Made by a program: the position numbers and the translations under genes. Of a DNA stretch of 14,106 nt, positions 7,282 through 14,106 are shown in pieces; the first letter of the stretch is position 1, and each line of letters opens with the position of its first letter. The stretch is from NCBI GenBank assembly GCA_001800515.1, contig MGVN01000042.1, forward strand, positions 1 through 14,106, given 5' to 3'. This DNA comes from Elusimicrobia bacterium RIFOXYB2_FULL_49_7 (GTDB taxonomy: Bacteria; Fibrobacterota; OXYB2-FULL-49-7). The notes below the pieces were generated by a model that searched no databases, had not been told where the DNA came from, and saw nothing but the letters and a program-made list of their open reading frames with translations.

Positions 7282-7309
7282 CTTTCGTTCTACGGAACGC
7301 TTTGATTAT
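7282..7309 (+). repeat. Direct repeat, right copy
   Basis: Second copy of the 28-base repeat, 27 of 28 identical to 6223-6250. Here the internal dyad is perfect: CGTTC (7286-7290), TACG, GAACG (7295-7299). Similarity to the left flank is lost immediately outside the repeat on both sides. It lies 9 bases before the FkbM ATG, so it forms that gene's leader. Confidence 0.85.
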
Positions 7310-7318
7310 TTTGTTTCA

Positions 7319-8173
7319 ATGGGATTATCGTCGGTTATTCGGCTGTTGTTCAGGTTAACGCATCGGTTTTTCGGCGGTCATGCGCTCGATCGTTTCCCCA
7401 CTTTCAAGAAACTAAAAGAAAGGATAATTCCTTTTATCAAGCGAGACTCGGTTCGGGTGGGGGAGGACCTTTTAAAGCTGGACAAGCATGATTCTCTGAA
7501 ACTCTCCATCTGGGGCCAATATGAACCCTTTGTCACGGCCTTTGCACTGGAAAGAATCAAACCCGGCATGGTAGTGGTGGATGGTGGCGCCAATATCGGC
7601 TATTATACGGTTCAGTTTGCCAGACGGGTCGGCGAAAAAGGACTCGTTTATGCTTTTGAACCGGCTCCGGAGAATATGCTCGTGCTCACGGAAAATGTGG
7701 AGAAAAATGGCCATCAGAATGTACGTTTGTGCCAATATGCCTTGTCTGATAAAGTAGGTGATCTTAAACTTTATCTCTCCTCCATCAATGCAGGCGATCA
7801 CCGGATTTCAAAAGATGATGAGAGGCGAGAATCGGTAACTATTCCCGGCATGGCATTGGATGATTTACCTAACCTGAAGATGCCGGATTTCATTAAGCTG
7901 GATATTCAGGGCGCAGAAGCGGTAGCGCTTTCCGGCATGAAACGGGTTCTTTTCAAACGCCCCCTTTCACTGCTTATGGAATTCTGGCCTTATGGTCTTG
8001 TGCAATGCGGAAGTGACCCAGCCCAATTGCTTCAAAATCTGTTGGATGCCGGATTTCGAATTTCTGAACTGGATGGCCGGGAAAAAGCGGTTCTGCCGTT
8101 TGATGCTGAACGATTATTGAAGGATTATACACCGGAAAATCGTCTATTTACGGAGTTATACTGCGAGAAATGA
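7319..8173 (+). CDS. FkbM-family SAM-dependent methyltransferase
   Basis: 284 residues. The SAM-binding Rossmann core begins at about residue 84: VVVDGGANIGYYTV (D88, G90, N92, G94) is motif I, FEPAPEN with E114 binds the ribose in relatives, and DFIKLDIQGAE (D190-E200) is the hallmark C-terminal FkbM motif. The first 60 or so residues are basic and amphipathic (RLLFRLTHRFF), with no clear transmembrane helix. Relatives O-methylate sugar hydroxyls in polyketide, glycopeptide and surface polysaccharide pathways; here the likely substrate is a sugar of the repeat unit, which is inference from context. The ATG at 7319 has no obvious ribosome site; its upstream leader is the right copy of the direct repeat. 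Its TGA overlaps the next ATG (ATGA at 8170-8173), tying it to the downstream glycosyltransferase. Confidence 0.9.
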   Translation: MGLSSVIRLLFRLTHRFFGGHALDRFPTFKKLKERIIPFIKRDSVRVGEDLLKLDKHDSLKLSIWGQYEPFVTAFALERIKPGMVVVDGGANIGYYTVQFARRVGEKGLVYAFEPAPENMLVLTENVEKNGHQNVRLCQYALSDKVGDLKLYLSSINAGDHRISKDDERRESVTIPGMALDDLPNLKMPDFIKLDIQGAEAVALSGMKRVLFKRPLSLLMEFWPYGLVQCGSDPAQLLQNLLDAGFRISELDGREKAVLPFDAERLLKDYTPENRLFTELYCEK

Positions 8174-9381
8174 GAATTCTTTTCATTTCATCCGAATATC
8201 CGCCGGAAACCGGCTATGGGGGTATCGGAACCTATACCCAGGTGGCGGCCCGATTGTTGAGTCAGGCAGGTCATGAGGTCGATGTTCTCTCCCTGTTAAT
8301 CGAAGAGACCGCGCCCTGTTCCAAAGATGGGTTGGTTACCGTTTATCGGGTGGCACCCGAACCTTTCCCGCTGCCAAAAGCGAAACGGTTGTATTATTTT
8401 CGTGCCTTATGTCGTCGTACCCTCTATTCTTCTCTGGTCCGTCTTTCCTTTGCCAAAGCAGCGGGCAAAGCGTGTGTCCGGCTTTTTGCCGAAAAACCCT
8501 ATGATATCATCGAGGCGCCGGAGTGTGGAGCCGAAGCCGCCTACTTGAAGCCCTTTCGCAAACAATTAATAGTCCGGCTCCACACCCCCTGGTCTTTAGC
8601 TTCCCGACTTGACCGTCTGCCCTTGCCGTGGACGGATAGGGTTTTTACCGGCATCCTGGAGAAGAGGGGGGCGCGCATGGCCGTGGGTGTCAGCGCTCCG
8701 TCACATGCCATGGCCCGCTTGTTGAAGCAGCGCTGGGGTCTTGCCGATGTAACGGTATATCCCAATCCCATGGATTTTGATATTTCCCCTGTTTCACATC
8801 AGCGAGGAGAGTATATTCTCTATACCGGTCGGGTGGAATACCGTAAAGGGATTCATACCCTCATCAAAGCGTATGATCTATTGCGCAAGACGAACGCAGA
8901 GGTTCCGCGCTTATTGCTTTTTGGTAGGCCGTTTGGTGAGCTCAGAAAGGGGCTTTCCTATGAAAGCGTTGTTGAAAAGATGATAGCGGATAAAGGACTC
9001 GGCCAATCGGTTCAATGGATCAAGGGCGGCCCACGCGAGGCAGTGAAGACGGTCCTGTCCAAGGCAATCATGGCGGTTTATCCCTCTCTTTGGGAGAATT
9101 ATCCTTATACCTGTCTGGAGGCGATGGCTGCCGGCGTGCCGGTGGTGGCTTCCGATTGCGGGGGATATCCGGAAATGATTGTTCAGGCAGAGAGCGGGCT
9201 TTTATTCCCGCCACTCGATGCATCCACGCTGGCGGAGGCCATGGGCAGTCTGCTCAATCATCCGCAGGCCGCCACGACGATGGGCGAGCAGGCACGGCTT
9301 GCGATCCGTGAGAAATGTGGTGCCGAGGCGTTTGTTTCGGCTGCGGTCGGGTTCTACGAAAGGGTGCGGAATGGCTGTTAA
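8170..9381 (+). CDS. GT4-family glycosyltransferase, second in the operon
   Basis: 403 residues with ATGA overlap to the methyltransferase gene. The N-terminal domain opens MRILFISSEYPPETGYGGIGTY (quoted in part: SEYPPETGYGGIGTY), the glycine-rich loop of GT4 enzymes, followed by YDIIEAPECGAEA and IVRLHTPW. The C-terminal donor-binding domain has TGRVEYRKG (R221, K226) and a complete EX7E motif, WENYPYTCLEAMAAGVP (E309, E317). It likely uses a nucleotide sugar on the lipid-linked acceptor at the cytoplasmic face. The layout PE-x3-EA then R-x-HTP is shared with the enzyme at 5071-6246, so these two are probably paralogues now separated by the cassette and the methyltransferase gene. The final 11 bases overlap the flippase gene. 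Sugar and linkage are unknown. Confidence 0.92.
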   Translation: MRILFISSEYPPETGYGGIGTYTQVAARLLSQAGHEVDVLSLLIEETAPCSKDGLVTVYRVAPEPFPLPKAKRLYYFRALCRRTLYSSLVRLSFAKAAGKACVRLFAEKPYDIIEAPECGAEAAYLKPFRKQLIVRLHTPWSLASRLDRLPLPWTDRVFTGILEKRGARMAVGVSAPSHAMARLLKQRWGLADVTVYPNPMDFDISPVSHQRGEYILYTGRVEYRKGIHTLIKAYDLLRKTNAEVPRLLLFGRPFGELRKGLSYESVVEKMIADKGLGQSVQWIKGGPREAVKTVLSKAIMAVYPSLWENYPYTCLEAMAAGVPVVASDCGGYPEMIVQAESGLLFPPLDASTLAEAMGSLLNHPQAATTMGEQARLAIREKCGAEAFVSAAVGFYERVRNGC

Positions 9382-10936
9382 TGAGCAGGAGCGGGGCCAC
9401 CGTCTCATCAAGAATTCTCTGCTGAATATCCTAAACTCCCTGATCACCCTGGGCGTTACCTCCATTACCTCCGTGGTTATTGCGCGTACCTTAAAACCCT
9501 CCCAGTATGGTATTTACAACCTGGTCCTTTGGTGTACGGGTATTTTCGTCTGGATAGCAGGCTTGGGCCTTATTCACGTGGTCACTAAGTATATTGCAGA
9601 ATACCGGGGCCGGGGGCAAGGGGAAGTGGCCGGCGCCATTGTTTCCTTTGTTCTGCGCATTGAATTGGTCTTGACGATCGTGTTGACCGCAGTGCTTCTT
9701 TTTTTTAAGACCGAGATTGCGGATTATTTCTTTTCGCCCCAGGAGACATTTTATTTCATGCTGGCCTTTATCGGAATCCTGCCGGGCATCATCTCCGCCA
9801 TCTTCAGCTCGGCCATTGAGGGCATTCAGAAATTCGAATACTTTACCTGGTTTCACGTGATTGTGGGACCCCTTGCGTTTGCCGCTAAGATGGCAACCAT
9901 CCTGATGGGCTACCGCATTGACGGATTGCTCTGTGTCTCTCTTTTCTTTTCATTTATCAATGTTCTTTTTTACTATATCATCCTGAAACGGGAAAAAATC
10001 GCTCTCCATTTGTTCGGCGGACCTAAATTATCCGGTGAGATAAAAGGAAAGATTCGCCGATACAATTGGACCGTGGCGGGTATCATGGTTTCATCAAAAA
10101 TTGTTTGGGATAAGAGCGAAAACCTTTTTTTGGGTCGTTTCTGTTCGGCCGAGCAGATCGGATATTACAATCTGGGTTATAATGTGGCCCAGCGTTTTAT
10201 GTCCATTTTACCCGACACCTTCTGGAAGGTTCTTTTCCCTGCCATGTCGGGTTATTTTGGGTCCGGGGACCAAGATAAAATCAAGCGGGTTTTTTTCCTC
10301 GCGTCACGCTATCTGGCCTTTATCAGTTTTCCCGTGGGTGTGGCCGGCATCGTTCTCGCATACCCGATCATTCACTATCTTTACGGGGATGCCTATGCCG
10401 GCGCAAAATATGTTTTTCAGATATTCTTTTTCAGTACCATGATCACGTCTTTGAGCAAGCCGGGCAGTGCCATTCTGTACGGTACCGAGCGACAGTCCTT
10501 TATTTTGAAATATGGATTGGTTTTGGCGGTGATCAATCTGGGTCTCAACTTCCTGATTATCCCGTCCTATGGGGCCATGGGGGCGGCGTTTTGCTGTGCT
10601 CTGGTCACCATGGCCGGTTCCATCGGCGGTCTTATCTATACCTGCCGAACCGTTCGCCTGACGTATCCGTTTCAGTCGGTCTTTAAAATTATCTTTTCAT
10701 CCATTATCATGGGAATCTGCATGAAAATGGTGATCAGTCAGAAAGCGGCGCTTTTCGGTTTCATCTTTTCCATTCCGTTGGGCGCGATCATTTACATGGT
10801 CAGTGCAACGGTATTGGGTAGTTTTGAAGAGGAGGATTATATCCTCATGAATAAGGTGAAATCCGTGTTACCCCTCCGATTGCAGAATGTCGCGGATTCG
10901 TTGATTATTTTTCTCTCCTCTTTTAAGACCCGGTGA
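9371..10936 (+). CDS. wzx: Wzx-type polysaccharide flippase (MOP superfamily)
   Basis: 521 residues from the ATG at 9371, which gives the natural N-terminus MAVNEQERGHRLIKNSLLNI, with AAGGG at 9360-9364 as ribosome site. The frame stays open upstream to 9179, but that part overlaps the preceding gene and is not protein-like. Many hydrophobic helices run through the whole length (roughly 12-14 by eye), starting with ITLGVTSITSVVIARTLKPSQYGIYNLVLW, whose segment ARTLKPSQYGIYNL is typical of the polysaccharide-biosynthesis flippase family. Pore-helix features such as NLGYNVAQRFMSILPDTFWKVLFPAMS are consistent. It would turn undecaprenyl-linked repeat units from the cytoplasmic to the periplasmic face of the inner membrane. 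Its start overlaps the previous gene by 11 bases and its stop abuts the next. A Wzx protein implies a Wzy polymerase, which is not seen in the window. Confidence 0.92.
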   Translation: MAVNEQERGHRLIKNSLLNILNSLITLGVTSITSVVIARTLKPSQYGIYNLVLWCTGIFVWIAGLGLIHVVTKYIAEYRGRGQGEVAGAIVSFVLRIELVLTIVLTAVLLFFKTEIADYFFSPQETFYFMLAFIGILPGIISAIFSSAIEGIQKFEYFTWFHVIVGPLAFAAKMATILMGYRIDGLLCVSLFFSFINVLFYYIILKREKIALHLFGGPKLSGEIKGKIRRYNWTVAGIMVSSKIVWDKSENLFLGRFCSAEQIGYYNLGYNVAQRFMSILPDTFWKVLFPAMSGYFGSGDQDKIKRVFFLASRYLAFISFPVGVAGIVLAYPIIHYLYGDAYAGAKYVFQIFFFSTMITSLSKPGSAILYGTERQSFILKYGLVLAVINLGLNFLIIPSYGAMGAAFCCALVTMAGSIGGLIYTCRTVRLTYPFQSVFKIIFSSIIMGICMKMVISQKAALFGFIFSIPLGAIIYMVSATVLGSFEEEDYILMNKVKSVLPLRLQNVADSLIIFLSSFKTR

Positions 10937-10944
10937 GGAAAGGG

Positions 10945-12195
10945 ATGCGTCTCCTGCTCGATAGCTTGAATTGTAATCCGAATCTGGGGAGCAATTCCGA
11001 AAGCGGATTCGGCTTCGTCCGGGAAGCCGCTAAACGGCATCACGTTATCTTGCTGACGCATCGGGACATTTTTCAACAAGCAGGAAACCGGTTTGATACC
11101 GAACCGTTGAATGATGTTTCCGTCTGCGCGGTTGAACCGGGTTTGTGGCGAAGATTGGGATGTCAAAGCGACTATCTGCTGCAAAGCTACACTCAGGGCC
11201 GGCACATTATAAGACGTACGAAGATTGATGCGATTCATTCCATTGAGCCGAACCAGTATCTGCTGCCACGCCCGCTTGCTTTTCTGAAACGCCCCTTTGT
11301 ATTAGGGCCGCTTCATGGTGGTGCCGCCTATCCGAATACATCCTTTTTAGAGGACTTGTCTCGAAACCGTTATCCGACAGGTTTTCATCTGCCAAAACGT
11401 GATGCTATCCTACGTCTTCGACTGGCGGGTGCGTTCAATCAGGCCCTTGTTTATGGAAGCCTTTCCAGAAGGTTAACGGAATGGGCTGTTCGTCGGGCCG
11501 CTCGTATCGTGCTCGGCACTCAAAATGTGCTTCAACATATTCCGGAGAAATACCATGCCAAGGTGAGTTTTATTTCCTCCATGGGCGTTGATTTGGAACG
11601 ATTTTCACCCAAAAAAAGAACGGAAAATCGGTGTCCTGTTGTCTTGTTTGCCGCACGGATAACGCCGGTAAAAGGGCTTGACTTTCTGATTCGCGCTTTT
11701 GCTAAGGTTGTCAAGGAGCGGGACATGCTTCTCAAAATTGTGGGGAGTGGGGCAGGCCATCCCGAAGATGAAGCATATGAATCCTATTGTCGGGGATTGG
11801 TCGAAGAATATGGATTATCCGAGCTGATTGACTTTGCGGGTGCAGAGACACGAGAGCAATTAATCCGGCACTATCGGGCGGCTGATATATTTTGTCTGCC
11901 CTCGCTTTGGGAAACCTTTGGTGCGGTCTATCTGGAGGCTATGGCGTGTGGGTTGCCCATTATTGCAGTCAATGCAGGTGGGCCTCGCGAAATCATTGAA
12001 CCTCATTTTGGAATCAGGATAATTCCTGAAAGCGTTCACCAGCTTATTGATGAATTAGCGGACAGCTTGGTTGCTATGGCTGCGGATCCGACTATGCGCT
12101 GTGAAATGGGCAGACAGGCGCGACTTCATGCGGAAAAATGTTATGATTGGCAGGTTTTAGGCGAACAGATGGAAAAGGTCTATCAATCCCTATGA
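10945..12195 (+). CDS. GT4-family glycosyltransferase, third in the operon
   Basis: 416 residues from the ATG at 10945, preceded by GAGGAAAGGG (10935-10944). A GTG at 10933 overlapping the flippase stop would add four residues (MRKG); the ATG gives the expected MRLLLDSL N-terminus with a well placed ribosome site, so I prefer it. N-terminal domain: SLNCNPNLGSNSESGFGFVRE then IDAIHSIEPNQY and LGPLHGG, where the acceptor side is expected. C-terminal domain: FAARITPVKG (R238, K243), IDFAGAETREQL, and an intact EX7E, WETFGAVYLEAMACGLP (E323, E331). It belongs with the enzymes whose N-domain carries a GPxHGG segment. It is expected to act on the lipid-linked oligosaccharide; donor unknown. Its stop overlaps the next start (ATGA). 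Confidence 0.9.
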   Translation: MRLLLDSLNCNPNLGSNSESGFGFVREAAKRHHVILLTHRDIFQQAGNRFDTEPLNDVSVCAVEPGLWRRLGCQSDYLLQSYTQGRHIIRRTKIDAIHSIEPNQYLLPRPLAFLKRPFVLGPLHGGAAYPNTSFLEDLSRNRYPTGFHLPKRDAILRLRLAGAFNQALVYGSLSRRLTEWAVRRAARIVLGTQNVLQHIPEKYHAKVSFISSMGVDLERFSPKKRTENRCPVVLFAARITPVKGLDFLIRAFAKVVKERDMLLKIVGSGAGHPEDEAYESYCRGLVEEYGLSELIDFAGAETREQLIRHYRAADIFCLPSLWETFGAVYLEAMACGLPIIAVNAGGPREIIEPHFGIRIIPESVHQLIDELADSLVAMAADPTMRCEMGRQARLHAEKCYDWQVLGEQMEKVYQSL

Positions 12196-13277
12196 AAAAA
12201 GCGCTTTTTGTACCCTATTTCCATCCTTGCGGCATTAATGACTATACCCGTTTTTTGCACACGTCCTTGCAGGATGAAACCCTCCTCTGTACGGATAGTC
12301 AGAAAATTCCAAAGGACCTGGATTTGTTGCATGTCCAATATGATGCAGGATTGTTCAGGCAAGGGCGCAGAAATATTTTGCCTCAAGTGATGGCCTTGCC
12401 TGTCAGGCGAAAAGTCATTACAGTTCATGAAGTGTATGAGATGAATCCCTATATCGCCAGAAGACCCAATAGAAATGGTCTTATTTCCAGCCTGAAGCAG
12501 GTCAAATGGGACTTCTTGCACAGGTTAGAGCGCAAGGAAGAGGGGTTTGCGGCTTTGAATTATTTTGCGGATAGTATCATTGTTCACACCCAAGCCGCTG
12601 CGGATGTCTTGAAAAGAAAGAGATGTGATTCCGGCAAAATACAGGTATGGCCTCATCCGGCGATCATTGTGCCCAAGGGAGATCGGCAGAAAGGGCGTCA
12701 GCGATTCGGGTTGCCGGAAGAGGGGGTTGTGATATTGGTTTTCGGATTTATCACACCCGCCAATGATTATGCCACCTTTTTTTCTGCCATTGAACCTTTA
12801 CAGGGAAAAGTCACAGTTCTTCTTGCCGGTGGGCCAAGAGAGGGACGGTACCAGTCTATTCAGCAGGAAATGGGACAGGCTATTGTAGAGAAAGGGTTGT
12901 CTGCGAGTGTTGTTCGTACCGGATATGTTGAGGAGTCTCTGTTGCCTGATTTGTTTGCTGCGGCGGATTTATTTGTCAGTATTGCACGAGTCAAGACCGC
13001 TTCAGGGCCTATTTCCCGTGCCTTAGGTTCAGGACTCCCGGTATTGGCTGCTGATATGGATTATACGCGTGAACTGGCAGGCCAGAGTGAGGCTGTTATA
13101 CGATATGAATCCGGGAACGCCGAGGCGTTGAAACAAGGTATTGTCTCATTGCTGGATAAAGAATATCGCCTTCGATTATGCGCTGCGGCAGATGAATATG
13201 CCAAGACTCACTCCTTTGCCGCTTTTGCTGCTAATCATCTGCAACTATACAGGAGGCTTTTTGAAAGTCATTCTTGA
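12192..13277 (+). CDS. GT4-like glycosyltransferase with altered EX7E motif, fourth in the operon
   Basis: 361 residues from the ATG at 12192 (ATGA overlap). The open frame extends upstream to 12147, inside the previous gene, and is not used here. N-terminal domain: KKALFVPYFHPCGINDYTRFL, DLLHVQYDAGLF and KVITVHEVYEM, a pattern found in GT4-like enzymes. C-terminal domain: VFGFITPANDY in place of the usual GRxxxxKG, and KTASGPISRALGSGLP where EX7E is expected, so K268 and R276 replace the two acidic residues. The loop SGPISRALGSGLPVLAAD still resembles variant GT-B enzymes that lack EX7E. It may be an active enzyme with a different donor-binding mode or a non-catalytic relative. The frame is intact, arguing against decay. 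The last 17 bases overlap the next gene. Confidence 0.82.
   Translation: MKKALFVPYFHPCGINDYTRFLHTSLQDETLLCTDSQKIPKDLDLLHVQYDAGLFRQGRRNILPQVMALPVRRKVITVHEVYEMNPYIARRPNRNGLISSLKQVKWDFLHRLERKEEGFAALNYFADSIIVHTQAAADVLKRKRCDSGKIQVWPHPAIIVPKGDRQKGRQRFGLPEEGVVILVFGFITPANDYATFFSAIEPLQGKVTVLLAGGPREGRYQSIQQEMGQAIVEKGLSASVVRTGYVEESLLPDLFAAADLFVSIARVKTASGPISRALGSGLPVLAADMDYTRELAGQSEAVIRYESGNAEALKQGIVSLLDKEYRLRLCAAADEYAKTHSFAAFAANHLQLYRRLFESHS
13251..13263 (+). promoter_or_regulatory. Consensus ribosome binding site deciding a TTG start
   Basis: AGGAGG at 13251-13256 is the strongest Shine-Dalgarno match noticed among the gene starts in the window and lies inside the end of the preceding gene. It is four bases before TTG at 13261. 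The short spacing and rare start codon probably tune translation of the last glycosyltransferase. Confidence 0.7.
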
Positions 13278-14106
13278 TGCGCGTTTGTTAGCCACAGCAT
13301 ATGAAAAACGGGGTATCGGCGAATATGCAAAAGGGGTGTTGCGCCATTTGCCGGTAGTGGCGCCGGATATGGAATTTGTCATTTTCTTGGCGGATAAATC
13401 GCATATTTGCTTTCTGCCGGATTTGCCCAATATCTCCTGGTCCCTCATTAAACGCAGCTGGCGACATCCTTTTATGGAAGATATCTTTAAATTGCCTGGA
13501 GAGATAAAAAAGACGGGTGCTCATCTCTATCATGCGCTGGCAGCATTGGGGCCGTTAAGAAACATTAATTTGCCCTATTGGTCACCGGTGCCGGTGGTGG
13601 CCACGGTTCACGATCTGCATATTGAAATATTGGATGATCCTTATCTGGTTTCATGCCGGAAGGAGTGGCGGTATAAGGTTCAGCGGCGGGCAGCAGAGCG
13701 CGCTTATCTGGTGGCGGATTCGACCTATACGGCGCAGACCCTGGTTGAGCATGATTTATTGGGTCGTTCGGAGCCGGTAGTGGTTCCACTCGGATGTGAT
13801 GAGCCGATTGTGCCTGAATCGGTTGAAAAAGATAATATGGTTCTGTTTATCGGCGATGCGCCGCATAAGAATGTGGCTTCCGTGGTTCAGGTCTTTTGTA
13901 TGCTGTCAGTACGGTTGCCGGATTGGCGTTTTGTGATGGTGGGTTCTAAATCCCGCATCCGTGGGCTGGCTCAAGGCTATGCGGATGATTTGCTGACAAG
14001 CGGCAAGCTGGTCATTCGAGAGGAGCCGGATGAAACAGAGATGCGAGAGCTGTATGAGCGATCTCGACTGCTTTTTATGCCTTCGTTAAGCGAAGGTTTT
14101 GGCTTT
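13261..14106 (+). CDS. GT4-family glycosyltransferase, fifth in the operon, 3'-truncated by the window edge
   Basis: 282 codons are visible and the frame is open to the window end. The proposed start is a TTG at 13261 behind a perfect AGGAGG (13251-13256, spacing 4). It is supported because translation from there gives (M)KVILDARLLATAYEKRGIGEYAKG, the typical N-terminus of the RGIGxY group of GT4 enzymes; no ATG or GTG is available near it. Further motifs: ATVHDLHIEI (the VHD segment), RRAAERAYLVADSTYTAQTL, FIGDAPHKN in the donor-domain entry position, and LLFMPSLSEGFGF at the cut, which holds the first Glu (E278) of EX7E; the second lies beyond the window. It overlaps the previous gene by 17 bases. 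Function as a sugar transferase in the same pathway is expected; donor unknown. Confidence 0.87.
   Translation, partial: MKVILDARLLATAYEKRGIGEYAKGVLRHLPVVAPDMEFVIFLADKSHICFLPDLPNISWSLIKRSWRHPFMEDIFKLPGEIKKTGAHLYHALAALGPLRNINLPYWSPVPVVATVHDLHIEILDDPYLVSCRKEWRYKVQRRAAERAYLVADSTYTAQTLVEHDLLGRSEPVVVPLGCDEPIVPESVEKDNMVLFIGDAPHKNVASVVQVFCMLSVRLPDWRFVMVGSKSRIRGLAQGYADDLLTSGKLVIREEPDETEMRELYERSRLLFMPSLSEGFGF

Larger units (their letters stand above)
6223..7309 (+). mobile_element. Putative inserted toxin-antitoxin cassette bounded by direct repeats
   Basis: Two copies of a 28-base sequence (6223-6250 and 7282-7309, one mismatch) bracket an AT-rich block that holds an AbiEii-type two-gene module. The distance from one copy to the other is 1059 bases. 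The left copy is the 3' end of the glycosyltransferase gene including its TGA. The right copy lies 9 bases before the FkbM methyltransferase start. Collapsing the repeats would give glycosyltransferase stop, 13 bases, then the FkbM ATG, matching the close spacing elsewhere in the operon. No integrase, transposase or terminal inverted repeats are seen inside. Local base use also differs: by direct count 16 of 60 bases are G or C in 6541-6600, against 37 of 60 in 4801-4860 (single samples, not averages). Insertion is inferred from repeat plus context; the mechanism is unknown. Confidence 0.6.

Noticed and set aside
7187..7309. Integron attC-type site at the end of the cassette
   Set aside because: No core GTTRRRY/RYYYAAC pair is present and the dyads are too short and wrongly spaced, so the cassette is not a classical integron cassette.
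9179..9370. Upstream extension of the flippase frame to 9179
   Set aside because: It lies inside the preceding glycosyltransferase gene, reads as an Arg-rich shadow sequence, and a natural Wzx N-terminus with ribosome site begins at 9371.
12147..12191. Upstream extension of the fourth glycosyltransferase frame
   Set aside because: The extra 15 residues overlap the previous gene; the ATG at 12192 in an ATGA overlap gives the expected MKKALFVPYF start.

Overview
The window reads as one long, tightly packed plus-strand operon for making and exporting a cell-surface polysaccharide, from a Gram-negative (two-membrane) bacterium. Evidence for two membranes is the ExbD/TonB-type pair, the Wza-like export protein and the single-polypeptide Wzc-like tyrosine kinase. 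The AgmX/PglI-type TonB-like protein is a family I associate with Myxococcota, Fibrobacterota and relatives, but the phylum cannot be settled from this sequence. No housekeeping, rRNA or tRNA gene is present to help. Both ends are cut: the first gene lacks its start and the last lacks its end.

Layout. (1) 1-1364: the 3' part of an ExbD/TolR-like gene, then a TonB-like protein with an S-x3-H transmembrane motif and an AgmX/PglI C-terminal domain. (2) 1372-5071: the export and initiation core, comprising a polysaccharide export protein with two SLBB domains, a Wzz/BY-kinase (Wzc-like) protein with a tyrosine-rich tail, and a small phosphoglycosyl transferase that starts the lipid-linked sugar. 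(3) 5071-6246: a GT4 glycosyltransferase. (4) 6223-7309: an AT-rich block carrying a two-gene AbiEii-type nucleotidyltransferase toxin-antitoxin pair, bracketed by a 28-base direct repeat with one mismatch. The repeat is the 3' end of the preceding glycosyltransferase gene. (5) 7319-14106: FkbM methyltransferase, GT4, Wzx-type flippase, and three more GT4-like enzymes, the last one cut.

How the genes work together. The phosphoglycosyl transferase loads the first sugar-phosphate on undecaprenyl phosphate. The GT4 enzymes extend it, the FkbM enzyme probably methylates a sugar hydroxyl, Wzx flips the unit, and the Wzc-like and Wza-like proteins control and export the polymer. No Wzy polymerase is visible, so it probably lies outside. 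Apart from the cassette, genes are separated by 14 bases or fewer or overlap, so a single transcript with translational coupling is likely. Any promoter must lie upstream of base 1.

The most striking observation is the cassette. Removing one repeat plus the intervening DNA (1059 bases) would leave the glycosyltransferase gene intact and put the FkbM gene 13 bases after its stop, in keeping with the rest of the operon. This looks like insertion of a toxin-antitoxin unit at a gene 3' end that rebuilt the coding sequence, with no integrase or transposase in the inserted DNA. The second point of interest is the ExbD/TonB-like motor placed directly upstream of, and apparently co-transcribed with, the polysaccharide export machinery.
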